From the NCBI RefSeq assembly GCF_005876855.1, contig NZ_QLAE01000004.1:124001-188000 (forward strand): 64,000 nt of DNA, in the 5' to 3' direction. Source of the DNA: Stutzerimonas nosocomialis. Lineage in GTDB: Bacteria > Pseudomonadota > Gammaproteobacteria > Pseudomonadales > Pseudomonadaceae. The position numbers and the translations under genes were made by a program. Below the pieces are notes generated by a model that ran no database searches, was not told the DNA's origin, and worked only from the letters and a program-made list of their open reading frames with translations. Of the stretch, positions 16,803 through 24,136 are shown piece by piece. Position 1 is the first letter of the stretch, and the number at the start of each line of letters is the position of its first letter.

Positions 16803-17249
16803 TTAGCCTCGCAGATGTAATGCAGCAGAGAAGATCACGTGTTTACTAATTCGACTGCCGAGAGACTGACACGCTGAGGTTGAGTACGTGCGATCTCCCT
16901 CCACTCGGTACTGGTGCCCAAGCTCGCTACCTTGTGCATCACGAATTGAAAGGATCTCCAGTAACGGCTCCATCAACCAGCGACCCACCTCGTTCATATG
17001 CCCGGGACTCACAAGATACGCCTGCTCCAGCCAGGCGTGCTCGGTCTGCGCAGCTATGACCTGTTCCAGCAATGGAACCGACGGAACCATTAGCATGCTT
17101 CGAAAGGCCGCGTTTCCATCGTCCTCAACGATCTGCAGGTAGAACCAGGGCCAGGTCATCTCTAGCTCGACATATGACCAGAACTGCACGCCATCTGGCG
17201 CTGTTGAGAGCCCAGGAAGCAGTTCCGCATTCCGACTGGTTTTGAACAC
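16803..17249 (-). CDS. Uncharacterised island protein next to XRE regulator
   Basis: 148 residues from GTG 17249, chosen for AGGAG seven bases upstream; the frame runs to 17291 but that would start with TTG inside the operator palindrome. No signal peptide or membrane segment. The N-terminal half is rich in aromatic residues (VQFWSYVELEMTWPWFYLQI), followed by helices (PLLEQVIAAQTEHAWLEQAYL, VGRWLMEPLLEILSIRD). No family recognised. It is divergent from the small XRE regulator and shares its promoter region, so the two are probably a regulator-target or two-gene module. A toxin-antitoxin-like or phage-derived role cannot be confirmed. Confidence 0.55.
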   Translation of the reverse strand: MFKTSRNAELLPGLSTAPDGVQFWSYVELEMTWPWFYLQIVEDDGNAAFRSMLMVPSVPLLEQVIAAQTEHAWLEQAYLVSPGHMNEVGRWLMEPLLEILSIRDAQGSELGHQYRVEGDRTYSTSACQSLGSRISKHVIFSAALHLRG

Positions 17250-17284
17250 GCGCCAATCTCCTAATGATAATTGTACTTGATTGA

Positions 17285-17317
17285 TGAACAATATATTTTG
17301 TAGTCATATATTGTTCA
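17285..17317. promoter_or_regulatory. 12-bp operator palindrome in divergent promoter
   Basis: TGAACAATATAT, nine-base spacer, ATATATTGTTCA: a perfect 12-bp inverted repeat between the two divergent genes, in AT-rich DNA that probably also holds their -10 regions. Very likely the binding site of the adjacent XRE protein. Confidence 0.75.
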
Positions 17318-17333
17318 ATCGCGCTTCATCGTT

Positions 17334-17357
17334 CCATTTTGCGGAGCAGCAAAATGG
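17334..17357 (+). promoter_or_regulatory. Hairpin holding Shine-Dalgarno and start codon of XRE gene
   Basis: CCATTTTGC-GGAGCA-GCAAAATGG, a perfect 9-bp stem. The loop shows the GGAG ribosome site and the 3' arm contains the ATG (17354-17356). If it forms in mRNA, initiation would be lowered. Confidence 0.6.
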
Positions 17358-17644
17358 AAGTCCGGGATTCGTTCGGGAAAGCGTTGAGGCTCGTGCGGCA
17401 GCGTAGGGGGCTGGCACAGGAAGATTTCTCGCTCGTTAGCAGTCGTACCTTCGTCAGCATGCTGGAGCGCGGGGCAACGAGCCCGACTCTCGAAAAGCTC
17501 GATAGCCTCTGCACGGTGCTCGACACTCACCCTGTCACCCTCTTGGCCCTGACCTACTTGCTTGGATCCGAAGCTCCTGAAAGTTTTGAGCAGCTCCTGG
17601 AGAAGGTTGGTGAGGAGTTGAGAGCTCTAGTCGAACCTGACTGA
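17354..17644 (+). CDS. XRE-family transcriptional regulator
   Basis: 96 residues from ATG 17354 with GGAG at the right distance; a TTG at 17339 is in frame but lies within the hairpin. Residues 5-65 are a typical Cro/C1 helix-turn-helix (FGKALRLVRQRRGLAQED, SRTFVSMLERGATSPTLEKL). A short C-terminal helical part may dimerise (FEQLLEKVGEELRALV). Divergent from the uncharacterised gene at 16803-17249 across the TGAACAATATAT palindrome. Expected to repress itself and its neighbour. Confidence 0.85.
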   Translation: MEVRDSFGKALRLVRQRRGLAQEDFSLVSSRTFVSMLERGATSPTLEKLDSLCTVLDTHPVTLLALTYLLGSEAPESFEQLLEKVGEELRALVEPD

Positions 17645-17810
17645 TTACTCAGCGAGGCTGTGTGAGGGGCCGGTTCCGTGGCCGCACAGTGAGTGTTGAT
17701 CTTGCTGTCCCTCTGTCCCCAGTGGCTGGCCTGGAGGTCCTGTTTTTGGCAGGGCTTATAGTTTTTGTGGGCGTCAGAAAATATGTGGATTCTGACTTTT
17801 TGGGGCTCAT

Positions 17811-18410
17811 ATGTCCGTCGCGCAAGCTATTTTAAATCGAGTCAAGCACATGCCAAAGGGGAGGCCATTTGCCGGCGCGGTGTTCGCGCAGGTCGGTTCC
17901 CGTGCGTCGATTAATAAAGCGCTTTCTAGGCTGGTGCAATCAGGCACGCTGGAGCGAGTCGCTCGCGGTGTCTACATGCGCCCCAAAATGAGCAAGTACA
18001 CCGGCAGGGTGGTGCGCCCGAGTCCGCTGGCTGTCGTGGAGGTCATCACGAAGGCGAACGGCGAGACGATCCAGATACACGGCGCGGAGGCTGTTCGGAG
18101 GTTGGGCCTCAGCACACAGATGCAGGTGTTGCCGACCTTTTACACCAGCGGATCTACTCGCGAGATCAAGGTTGGCAATGCGGTGGTTCGCCTCCGCCAC
18201 GTATCCAAGGACCGCTTGCAGCACGCCGGCACGACGGTAGGTGTGGCGCTTACTGCTCTCTACTACATCGGGAAAGAAGGGCTGTCCGCTAATGTGGTTT
18301 CCAAGATTGTTAGTGCGCTGAGCGGCGAAGAGCTGATGAAGCTCCGGGCCTGCAAGATGCCGGAGTGGATGCGGTCGGCATTGCGCTTTGCTGCCAAGGA
18401 GATTGAGTAG
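17811..18410 (+). CDS. AbiEi/DUF6088-like antitoxin, toxin partner missing
   Basis: 199 residues. N-terminal winged helix (SRASINKALSRLVQSGTLER) followed by VARGVYMRPKMSKYTG, the usual start of DUF6088/AbiEi-like proteins; the middle has ETIQIHGAEAVRRLGLSTQ and the end is a helical domain. Such proteins are the repressor-antitoxin of type IV toxin-antitoxin pairs and are normally followed, often with overlap, by a nucleotidyltransferase (AbiEii). Here only about 110 bases remain before the island ends in hrpB, and they encode nothing like a nucleotidyltransferase. The partner may have been lost, or this may be a solitary regulator. Confidence 0.75.
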   Translation: MSVAQAILNRVKHMPKGRPFAGAVFAQVGSRASINKALSRLVQSGTLERVARGVYMRPKMSKYTGRVVRPSPLAVVEVITKANGETIQIHGAEAVRRLGLSTQMQVLPTFYTSGSTREIKVGNAVVRLRHVSKDRLQHAGTTVGVALTALYYIGKEGLSANVVSKIVSALSGEELMKLRACKMPEWMRSALRFAAKEIE

Positions 18411-18521
18411 TGCGCAATAGCACCTACCCGACTCCACCTACTGGCAGCTACCAAAGCCTGAGGCGAGACGTGGCTGGCTTTTCTGACAAGACAATGCGAC
18501 TTCCTGCGCATTTAGCAAAAC
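18411..18521. other. Terminal segment of the island
   Basis: About 110 bases between the antitoxin stop and the hrpB break, with no credible gene. Two related stretches, TGCGCAATAGCACC (18412-18425) and TGCGCATTTAGCAAAA (18505-18520), the second ending at the junction, could be recombinase or transposase binding repeats of the element's end. This is pattern matching only. Confidence 0.4.
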
Positions 18522-18902
18522 GTGGAATTCATCGAAGATCACCAGCCCTACGCCATCGAGGGCCGGGTCATCCTGGAGGCGCCGCGCCAGGATGCCCTCG
18601 GTGACCACCTCGATCCGGGTGCTCGGCCCCACCCGGCTTTCCAGGCGAATGCGGTAGCCGACCCGCTCCCCGACCTTTTCCCCGAGTTCGCTGGCCAGGC
18701 GCTCCGCGGCAGCGCGGGCGGCCAGGCGGCGCGGCTCCAACATCAGGATCGAGCGGCCGGCCAGCCAGGGTTCGTCGAGCAGCGCCAGCGGCACCCGGGT
18801 GGTCTTGCCGGCACCGGGCGGGGCCTCGAGGACAGCCTCGTCGCGCTCGCGCAAGGCCTGACGCAAGGCCGGTAGCGCCTGGTCGATGGGTAGCGATGTC
18901 AT
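18522..18902 (-). pseudogene. hrpB: hrpB helicase gene, 5' fragment cut by the island
   Basis: ATG at 18902, then about 127 codons that match the start of the ATP-dependent helicase HrpB: Walker [17 protein letters not shown], motif Ia [39 protein letters not shown] and the Walker B/DEAH-like box VIFDEFH. HrpB proteins are over 800 residues, so more than 80% is missing. After the His codon (18522-18524) the frame runs into island DNA and stops at 18438. The rest of hrpB should lie on the far left side of the island, outside the window, if this was a simple insertion. Confidence 0.9.
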
Positions 18903-19039
18903 GGGGACTCCTCTGCGGCCGACGATTATAGAGCCGTGGCGGGCGGCAATACGCATGTGGCGAACAGCAGCGCTACCACTGCGGTCTGAAGCAGGTACCA
19001 TTCGCCGGTTTGTCCCGTTGCGCTTTCCAGGAGGTTTTC

Positions 19040-19456
19040 ATGCGTATCCCAACCCGCGTTATCGGTGGTGTCGTCGCCGTGTCCCTGTTCACCCAGCTTT
19101 CGGCCTGCGGCACCCTCTTCTACCCGGATCGCCGTGGCCAAATCGACGGCCGCATCGACCCGGCGGTCGCCGCGCTCAACGCCGTCGGCCTGCTGTTCTA
19201 CGTCATTCCCGGCCTGATCGCCTTCGGCATCGACTTCGCCACCGGTGCGATCTACCTGCCCGACAACACCTACTCGATGGCCCCGGAAAAACTGCAGGAA
19301 GCGATCGGCGCCGACGGCAAGGTCGACCCGGCACGCCTGAAAGCCATCATCGAAAGCGAAATCGGCCGCAGCCTGCCGCTGGACGACCCACGTCTGCTGC
19401 AGCAGAACGGCAGCGTCGAGCAACTGGCTGCCTACGGGCTGCGCACCGCCGCATGA
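19040..19456 (+). CDS. Small lipoprotein
   Basis: 138 residues from ATG 19040 with GGAGG upstream. Lipoprotein signal with lipobox LSAC (Cys about 23), then a short mature protein with one hydrophobic stretch (VGLLFYVIPGLIAFGIDFATG) and a helical tail (PARLKAIIESEIGRSLPLDD). Core Pseudomonas gene of unknown function. It is divergent from hrpB, so its promoter region was spared by the island. Confidence 0.8.
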   Translation: MRIPTRVIGGVVAVSLFTQLSACGTLFYPDRRGQIDGRIDPAVAALNAVGLLFYVIPGLIAFGIDFATGAIYLPDNTYSMAPEKLQEAIGADGKVDPARLKAIIESEIGRSLPLDDPRLLQQNGSVEQLAAYGLRTAA

Positions 19457-19481
19457 CCCCGCGGCGCAGGGCCAAGCCTCG

Positions 19482-20393
19482 ATGAGCGTCGACGCCAACC
19501 TGGCGCGGCTGATGCGGCGGGCGACCTACGCCGCATTGGCCACCGCGCTGTTTCTGGCCGCCAGCAAGGCGGTCGCCTGGTGGCTGAGTGGCTCGGTGAG
19601 CCTGCTGGCGGGCCTGACCGATTCCCTGCTGGACGGCGCCGCCTCGATGCTCAATCTGCTCGCCGTCCATTACTCGCTGCGCCCGGCCGACGAAGATCAC
19701 CGTTACGGCCACGGCAAGGCCGAAGCGCTGGCCGGACTCGGCCAGGCGGCCTTCATCGGGGTCAGCGCCATTCTGGTGGGGGTACAGGGCGTGGACCGGC
19801 TGCTGCACCCGCAGCCGATCGCGGCGCCCGGCGTCGGCATCGCGGTGATGCTGCTCTCCCTGGCCGCGACCGCCGCCCTGCTGGCCTACCAGCGGCACGT
19901 GGTTCGCCTGACCGGCTCGACCGCCATCCGCGCCGACGCGCTGCACTACCGCTCCGACCTTCTGCTCAACAGCAGCATCCTGCTGGCGCTGGTGCTCGCC
20001 GGCCTGGGCTGGGAGCGGCTCGACGCGGTGTTCGGCATCGCCATTGCGCTGTACATCTTCTGGAGCGCCATCCAGATCGTCCGCGAAGCCGGGTCGGTGC
20101 TGATGGATACCGAACTCCCTCCGCCGATCACCGAGCACATGCTCGAACTGGTCACCGCGGTGCCGGGCGTGCTGGGCTGCCACGACCTGCGCACCCGGAT
20201 CTCGGGGACCCGCTGGTTCGTCCAGCTGCACCTGGTGCTGCCGGGCGACCTGACGCTGACGCGCGCCCACGCCTTGTGCGACCAGGCCGAGGCGGCGATC
20301 CACGACCAGTACCCGAGCGCCGAAGTCCTGGTGCATGCCGACCCGCAGGAAGTCGTCGACCCTGGCGCCAGCCCCTCGCCGAGCGGGCAATGA
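19482..20393 (+). CDS. fieF: Cation diffusion facilitator (FieF/YiiP-like)
   Basis: 303 residues. Six membrane helices in the first 210 residues, with the metal-site pair DSLLD in TM2 and HYRSD in TM5 (DxxxD and HxxxD, as in YiiP), and GHGKAEALAGL between TM2 and TM3. A C-terminal cytoplasmic domain (VPGVLGCHDLRTRISG, VLVHADP) carries the regulatory metal site. Exports Zn2+ or Fe2+ against protons from the inner membrane. It starts 25 bases after the lipoprotein gene and ends at a hairpin terminator. Core gene, not part of the island. Confidence 0.9.
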   Translation: MSVDANLARLMRRATYAALATALFLAASKAVAWWLSGSVSLLAGLTDSLLDGAASMLNLLAVHYSLRPADEDHRYGHGKAEALAGLGQAAFIGVSAILVGVQGVDRLLHPQPIAAPGVGIAVMLLSLAATAALLAYQRHVVRLTGSTAIRADALHYRSDLLLNSSILLALVLAGLGWERLDAVFGIAIALYIFWSAIQIVREAGSVLMDTELPPPITEHMLELVTAVPGVLGCHDLRTRISGTRWFVQLHLVLPGDLTLTRAHALCDQAEAAIHDQYPSAEVLVHADPQEVVDPGASPSPSGQ

Positions 20394-20420
20394 AAAAGGG
20401 AGACCCAGGGTCTCCCTTCT
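20394..20420 (+). terminator. Terminator after fieF
   Basis: AAAAGGGAGACC / GGTCTCCCTT hairpin directly after the stop codon, with a short T-rich tail (CCCTTCT). The stem is strong but the U-tract is weak. Confidence 0.7.
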
Positions 20421-20684
20421 GCAATGCGTAGGCGGCTTGTGGCGGCCCCTTCTGTCGCAGCGCCTCGTGAGCGGTGCCTGCCCCGGGCCGGCGAGCCGTA
20501 TAGGCCCGACGGTGTAGCGCGCCTGATTCGGAGCGCCCTCTTCTGCCGGAAGCTGAAGTTGGAAAAAGCTTAACGCCGGGTGCGCGCAGGATGTTTGCGA
20601 AGATTGCTCAATCGAGGGGCTCTTGCGCAATAACAAACAAGGCAAGCATCATCGAGCGCAATAACCCGACAAAAGGCATGAGAA

Positions 20685-21164
20685 ATGAGCAAGCTGGACC
20701 GCTACGACCTGCGCATCCTCGCCGAACTGCAGCGCGATGCCCGCATCTCCAACCAGGAGCTGGCCGAACGCATCGGGCTGTCGCCCTCGCCCTGCTCGCG
20801 GCGCGTCAAGCAGCTCGAGGACGACGGCTACATCGCCCGGCAGGTGGCCCTGCTCGACCGCAAGAAGCTCGGGCTGAGCCTGACGGCCTACGTGCTGATC
20901 GGCATGGACCGGCACACCCCGGAGCGCTTCGAGCACTTCCAGGAAATCATCCACAAATGCCCTGAAGTGCTGGAGTGCAGCCTGGTGACGGGGATGGATG
21001 CCGACTATCAGCTCAAGGTGGTGGTGCCGGACATGGAGCACTACCAGCAGTTCCTGCTGGGCACCCTGACCCGCATCGAGGGCGTCTCCAGCGTGCGTTC
21101 GAGCTTCGTGCTGCGCCAGGTGGTGTCCAGCACCGAGCTGCCGCTGGAGCACCTGCGCAGCTGA
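20685..21164 (+). CDS. Lrp/AsnC-family transcriptional regulator
   Basis: 159 residues, typical length. N-terminal helix-turn-helix (LDRYDLRILAELQRDARIS, LSPSPCSRRVKQLEDDGYI) and a C-terminal AsnC ligand/oligomer domain (ECSLVTGMDADYQLKVVV, LTRIEGVSSVRSSFVL). Probably senses an amino acid; the target is not evident because the neighbours fieF and a DUF2788 gene are unrelated. Preceded by 264 bases of promoter region with no other gene. Confidence 0.9.
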   Translation: MSKLDRYDLRILAELQRDARISNQELAERIGLSPSPCSRRVKQLEDDGYIARQVALLDRKKLGLSLTAYVLIGMDRHTPERFEHFQEIIHKCPEVLECSLVTGMDADYQLKVVVPDMEHYQQFLLGTLTRIEGVSSVRSSFVLRQVVSSTELPLEHLRS

Positions 21165-21270
21165 AGCGGGCGTATACTGCGCCGCGTTCGCGACAGGCCG
21201 TCGGCTCCGGTAAGTACCGGGACGCGGGCCGCTGTCCTAGCTGTATATCGACTGTTTGACGGGAGTAGCG

Positions 21271-21489
21271 ATGGATCCGGAAGTATTCGAGAAGTGGATG
21301 ATGATCGTCCTGGTCGGCGGCCTGGTCGCCTTCATGGCCTTCATCATCTGGGACCTGGCGAAGAAGTCCAAGGCGGGCCGGCTGGGCACCGCGATCCTGT
21401 TCCTGGGCCTGGGCCTGTGCCTGTTCGCCTTCCTGGCCAAGCCCATCATCGGCTACATCGTGGAAAGCGTACGCGACATCCCGCACTGA
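21271..21489 (+). CDS. DUF2788 small inner-membrane protein
   Basis: 72 residues from ATG 21271 with GGGAG five bases upstream. Two membrane helices (WMMIVLVGGLVAFMAFIIW; AILFLGLGLCLFAFLAKPII) joined by a short basic loop (DLAKKSKAGRLG). This is the DUF2788 pattern, conserved in Pseudomonas and of unknown function. Followed by a REPIN and a palindromic element before the convergent rluE. Confidence 0.85.
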   Translation: MDPEVFEKWMMIVLVGGLVAFMAFIIWDLAKKSKAGRLGTAILFLGLGLCLFAFLAKPIIGYIVESVRDIPH

Positions 21490-21529
21490 CCGACTCGCCA
21501 GCTGCCGCGGCGACACAACGGCACACCCT

Positions 21530-21648
21530 GGGGGAGCGGTCTTGACCGCGATGCGTTCGATACCACCCCACCCTCGTCCAGGCCGGACTACCCTCCCGAT
21601 CCACCGGGGCCTTCGCGGTCAAGACTGGGCGTCCCCGACCGCTCCCAC
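21530..21648. repeat. REPIN: two inverted Pseudomonas-type REP sequences
   Basis: The left copy GGGAGCGGTCTTGACCGCGA and the right copy TCGCGGTCAAGAC plus ACCGCTCCC face each other around about 60 bases. The consensus matches classical Pseudomonas REP elements (GGGAGCGGGCTTGCCCGCGA). It lies between convergent genes, as REPs usually do. Confidence 0.8.
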
Positions 21649-21660
21649 GAGACCCAGTTG

Positions 21661-21735
21661 CGTAGGGTGGATGGCGCTCTTTCCATCCACCGTCCCGTCG
21701 AATTGGTGGATCGGTGAAGCGTGATCCACCCTACG
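21661..21735. repeat. Palindromic element copy 1 (CGTAGGGTGGAT ends)
   Basis: 75 bp with perfect 12-bp terminal inverted repeats, CGTAGGGTGGAT and ATCCACCCTACG, and two inner hairpins (GGTGGATGG/CCATCCACC and GGTGGATC/GATCCACC). Three relatives lie in the urea gene cluster. Confidence 0.85.
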
Positions 21736-21739
21736 AAAC

Positions 21740-22378
21740 TCAGGCAAGGCGCGGCGACACCTCCCGCCACTGCCCCGGCTCCAGCCCTTCCAGGGTCCAG
21801 TCCCCGATCCGCACCCGGACCAGCCGCAGGGTCGGCAACCCTACCGCCGCGGTCATGCGCCGCACCTGGCGGTTGCGCCCTTCCCGGATGACCAGCTCGA
21901 GCCAGCTGGTCGGAACGCTCTTGCGATGGCGCACCGGCGGGGTGCGCGGCCATAGGTCCGGCTCCTCAAGCCGTCGCGCCTGGGCCGGCAGCGTCGGGCC
22001 ATCGTTGAGCTGCACGCCCTCGCGCAGTTGCCGAAGCTGTTCATCGTTCGCCGCGCCCTCGACCTGGACCCAGTAGGTCTTGGGCAGCTTGTGCCGGGGG
22101 TCGGCGATGCGCGCCTGCAGGCGACCATCGTTGGTCAGCAGCAGCAAGCCCTCGCTGTCACGGTCCAGCCGCCCGGCCGGGTAGATCGCCGGGACGTCGA
22201 TGAAGTCCTTCAGGGTCGCGCGGCCCTGGTCATCGCTGAACTGCGTCAGCACATCGAACGGCTTGTTGAAGAGCAGCAGGCGCGGCTCGACAGGTGGCGC
22301 CTTGACCACACGCCGGGGCGCAGCGGGCCTGGAGGGCTTGCCGACGGGACGCGATGCAGGGCGTGGCGGACGAGGCAT
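21740..22378 (-). CDS. rluE: 23S rRNA pseudouridine synthase (RluE-like, RsuA family)
   Basis: 212 residues from ATG 22378; the frame is open further upstream but only across the urtA regulatory region. A short basic N-terminus is followed directly by the synthase domain (no S4 domain): [19 protein letters not shown], the catalytic Asp motif [28 protein letters not shown] and [18 protein letters not shown]. This single-domain layout and the motif spacing match RluE, which makes pseudouridine 2457 in 23S rRNA. Its 3' end faces the repeat at 21661-21735. Confidence 0.88.
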   Translation of the reverse strand: MPRPPRPASRPVGKPSRPAAPRRVVKAPPVEPRLLLFNKPFDVLTQFSDDQGRATLKDFIDVPAIYPAGRLDRDSEGLLLLTNDGRLQARIADPRHKLPKTYWVQVEGAANDEQLRQLREGVQLNDGPTLPAQARRLEEPDLWPRTPPVRHRKSVPTSWLELVIREGRNRQVRRMTAAVGLPTLRLVRVRIGDWTLEGLEPGQWREVSPRLA

Positions 22379-22490
22379 GGAAAGAGGATCGCAGGCGGCT
22401 GGAAACGCCGGCCATGCTAGGCGGGGCACGGTGCCCCGGCAAGTGCGCCGGCCGCTGCCGGATGATTCCCAAGCCGCTTCCGGAACGATG

Positions 22491-22507
22491 GGCACCACGA
22501 TGGTGCA
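22491..22507 (+). promoter_or_regulatory. NtrC enhancer-type site upstream of urtA
   Basis: GGCACCACGATGGTGCA fits the NtrC consensus TGCACC-N5-GGTGCA with one end base different. It is centred about 126 bases before the sigma-54 -24 element, a usual enhancer distance. Confidence 0.75.
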
Positions 22508-22622
22508 ATACGAGCAAAGCGCCGCCCGATCATTCCCATAACGCACCAGCATGAAGCGCCAGCCTGGCGAGACGGCACCTGAACAGCTGATAAAAAGCTT
22601 CAATATCAATAGGTTAAGCGGA

Positions 22623-22639
22623 TTGGCACGGATGCTGCC
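22623..22639 (+). promoter_or_regulatory. Sigma-54 promoter of the urt/ure operon
   Basis: TTGGCACG-GATG-CTGCC: the -24 GG (22625-22626) and -12 GC (22637-22638) are separated by exactly ten bases, and TTGGCACG is a perfect -24 box. The -12 box has C for T at one position. The expected start is about 55 bases before urtA. Confidence 0.8.
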
Positions 22640-22705
22640 ATTGCTCCCTCTGTCCCGATGGACCCAACCCACAGTTGCGCACGGACAGCCAAGGAGCTAC
22701 TCATA

Positions 22706-23974
22706 ATGAAACGCCGTCCTTTTCTGAAGACCACTCTCGCCGCCAGCGCCCTGGTGCTCAGCGGCCTGTTCCCCTTTAGCCTGCAGGCGGCCGAAACCAT
22801 CAAGGTCGGCATCCTGCATTCGCTGTCCGGCACCATGGCCATCTCCGAGACGTCCCTCAAGGACATGGCGCTGATGACCATCGACGAGATCAACGCCAAG
22901 GGCGGCGTGCTCGGCAAGCAGCTCGAACCGGTCGTCGTCGATCCGGCCTCCAACTGGCCGCTGTTCGCCGAGCGCGGTCGCCAGCTGCTGACCCAGGACA
23001 AGGTCGCCGTGACCTTCGGCTGCTGGACCAGCGTGTCGCGCAAGTCGGTCCTGCCGGTCTACGAAGAACTCAACGGCCTGCTGTTCTACCCCGTGCAATA
23101 CGAAGGCGAAGAACTCTCGCCGAACGTCTTCTACACCGGCGCCGCCCCGAACCAGCAGGCGATTCCGGCCGTCGAGTACCTGATGAGCGAGGACGGCGGC
23201 TCCGCCGAGCGCTTCTTCCTGCTCGGTACCGACTACGTCTACCCACGCACCACCAACAAGATCCTGCGCGCCTTCCTGATCAGCAAGGGCGTCGCCGAGA
23301 AGGACATCGAAGAGGTCTACACCCCCTTCGGCCACAGCGACTACCAGACCATCGTCGCCAACGTCAAGAAGTTCTCCGCCGGCGGCAAGACCGCCGTGGT
23401 CTCCACCATCAACGGCGATTCCAACGTGCCCTTCTACAAGGAACTGGCCAACCAGGGCCTGGAAGCGACCGACGTGCCGGTCGTGGCCTTCTCGGTGGGC
23501 GAGGAAGAACTGCGCGGCATCGACACCAAGCCGCTGGTCGGTCACCTGGCGGCCTGGAACTACTTCCAGTCGGTGCAGAACCCGGTCAACACCGAATTCG
23601 TCAACAAGTGGAAGGCCTACGCCAAGGCGAAGAGCCTGCCGGGCGCCGATCGCGCCGTGACCAACGACCCGATGGAAGCCACCTACGTCGGCATCCACAT
23701 GTGGGCGCAGGCCGTCGAGAAGGCCGGCACCACCGACGTGGACAAGGTCCGCGAAGCGATGGCCGGCCAGGAATTCGCGGCCCCGAGCGGCTTCACGCTG
23801 AAGATGGACGAGAAAAACCACCACCTGCACAAGCCGGTGATGATCGGTGAAGTCCAGGAAGACGGTCAGTTCTCCGTGGTCTGGGAAACCGAAAGCCCGA
23901 TCCGCGCGCAGCCGTGGAGCCCCTACATCCCGGGCAACGACAAGAAGCCCGACCACGCGGTGAAGTCGAACTAA
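22706..23974 (+). CDS. urtA: Urea ABC transporter, substrate-binding protein UrtA
   Basis: 422 residues from ATG 22706 with AAGGAG ten bases upstream. The N-terminus KRRPFLKTTLAASAL is a twin-arginine-type signal. The mature protein is a type I periplasmic binding protein of the UrtA/FmdD/AmiC group (IKVGILHSLSGTMAISE, FGCWTSVSRKSVLPVYE, NGLLFYPVQYEGEE, TTNKILRAFL). It captures urea (or short amides) and delivers it to UrtBC. First gene after the sigma-54 promoter. A palindromic element follows in the 162-base gap before urtB and could end or stabilise part of the transcript, giving more binding protein than permease. Confidence 0.95.
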   Translation: MKRRPFLKTTLAASALVLSGLFPFSLQAAETIKVGILHSLSGTMAISETSLKDMALMTIDEINAKGGVLGKQLEPVVVDPASNWPLFAERGRQLLTQDKVAVTFGCWTSVSRKSVLPVYEELNGLLFYPVQYEGEELSPNVFYTGAAPNQQAIPAVEYLMSEDGGSAERFFLLGTDYVYPRTTNKILRAFLISKGVAEKDIEEVYTPFGHSDYQTIVANVKKFSAGGKTAVVSTINGDSNVPFYKELANQGLEATDVPVVAFSVGEEELRGIDTKPLVGHLAAWNYFQSVQNPVNTEFVNKWKAYAKAKSLPGADRAVTNDPMEATYVGIHMWAQAVEKAGTTDVDKVREAMAGQEFAAPSGFTLKMDEKNHHLHKPVMIGEVQEDGQFSVVWETESPIRAQPWSPYIPGNDKKPDHAVKSN

Positions 23975-23989
23975 CCGCTGTGTCGTTGC

Positions 23990-24080
23990 GGTGGATGGAG
24001 AAAGCGCCATCCACCCTGCGATCACTCGGTTTTCGTAGGGTGGATCGGGACGCGGAGTCGACGCCGTCTCTATCCACCCT
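23990..24080. repeat. Palindromic element copy 2
   Basis: Two hairpins between urtA and urtB: GGTGGATGG/CCATCCACC (23990-24015) and AGGGTGGAT/ATCCACCCT (24037-24080). Same family as copy 1 but more diverged and without full terminal repeats. Confidence 0.75.
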
Positions 24081-24136
24081 CCCACCGCCGCCACCTCCGC
24101 CAAGAGAGCACGCGGCGTCCCATGGGGAATGCACAG

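Larger units (their letters stand above)
1..18521. mobile_element. Copper/silver-resistance genomic island, right part
   Basis: Everything from the window start to the break in hrpB is a block with lower GC than the rest, made of copper/silver resistance genes, broken genes and an orphan antitoxin-like gene. The right boundary can be placed at about 18521/18522, because the minus-strand hrpB reading frame is intact up to its DEFH box and then turns into unrelated sequence. The left boundary and any integrase lie outside the window. The type of element (ICE, Tn7-like, other) cannot be told from what is visible. Internal scars near 8.65-8.69 kb and 16.58 kb suggest it was assembled in several steps. 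Confidence 0.75.
22379..22705. other. Divergent regulatory region rluE-urtA
   Basis: 327 bases. Besides the NtrC-type site and sigma-54 promoter listed separately, there is a perfect 7-bp palindrome GGGGCAC-G-GTGCCCC at 22423-22437 and an AT-rich stretch at 22588-22615 that could bend or bind IHF between enhancer and promoter. No gene seen. Confidence 0.7.

Noticed and set aside
20394-20420. REP element after fieF
   Set aside because: The hairpin does not match the GGGAGCGG...CCGCGA consensus and sits right at the stop, so a terminator is the simpler reading.
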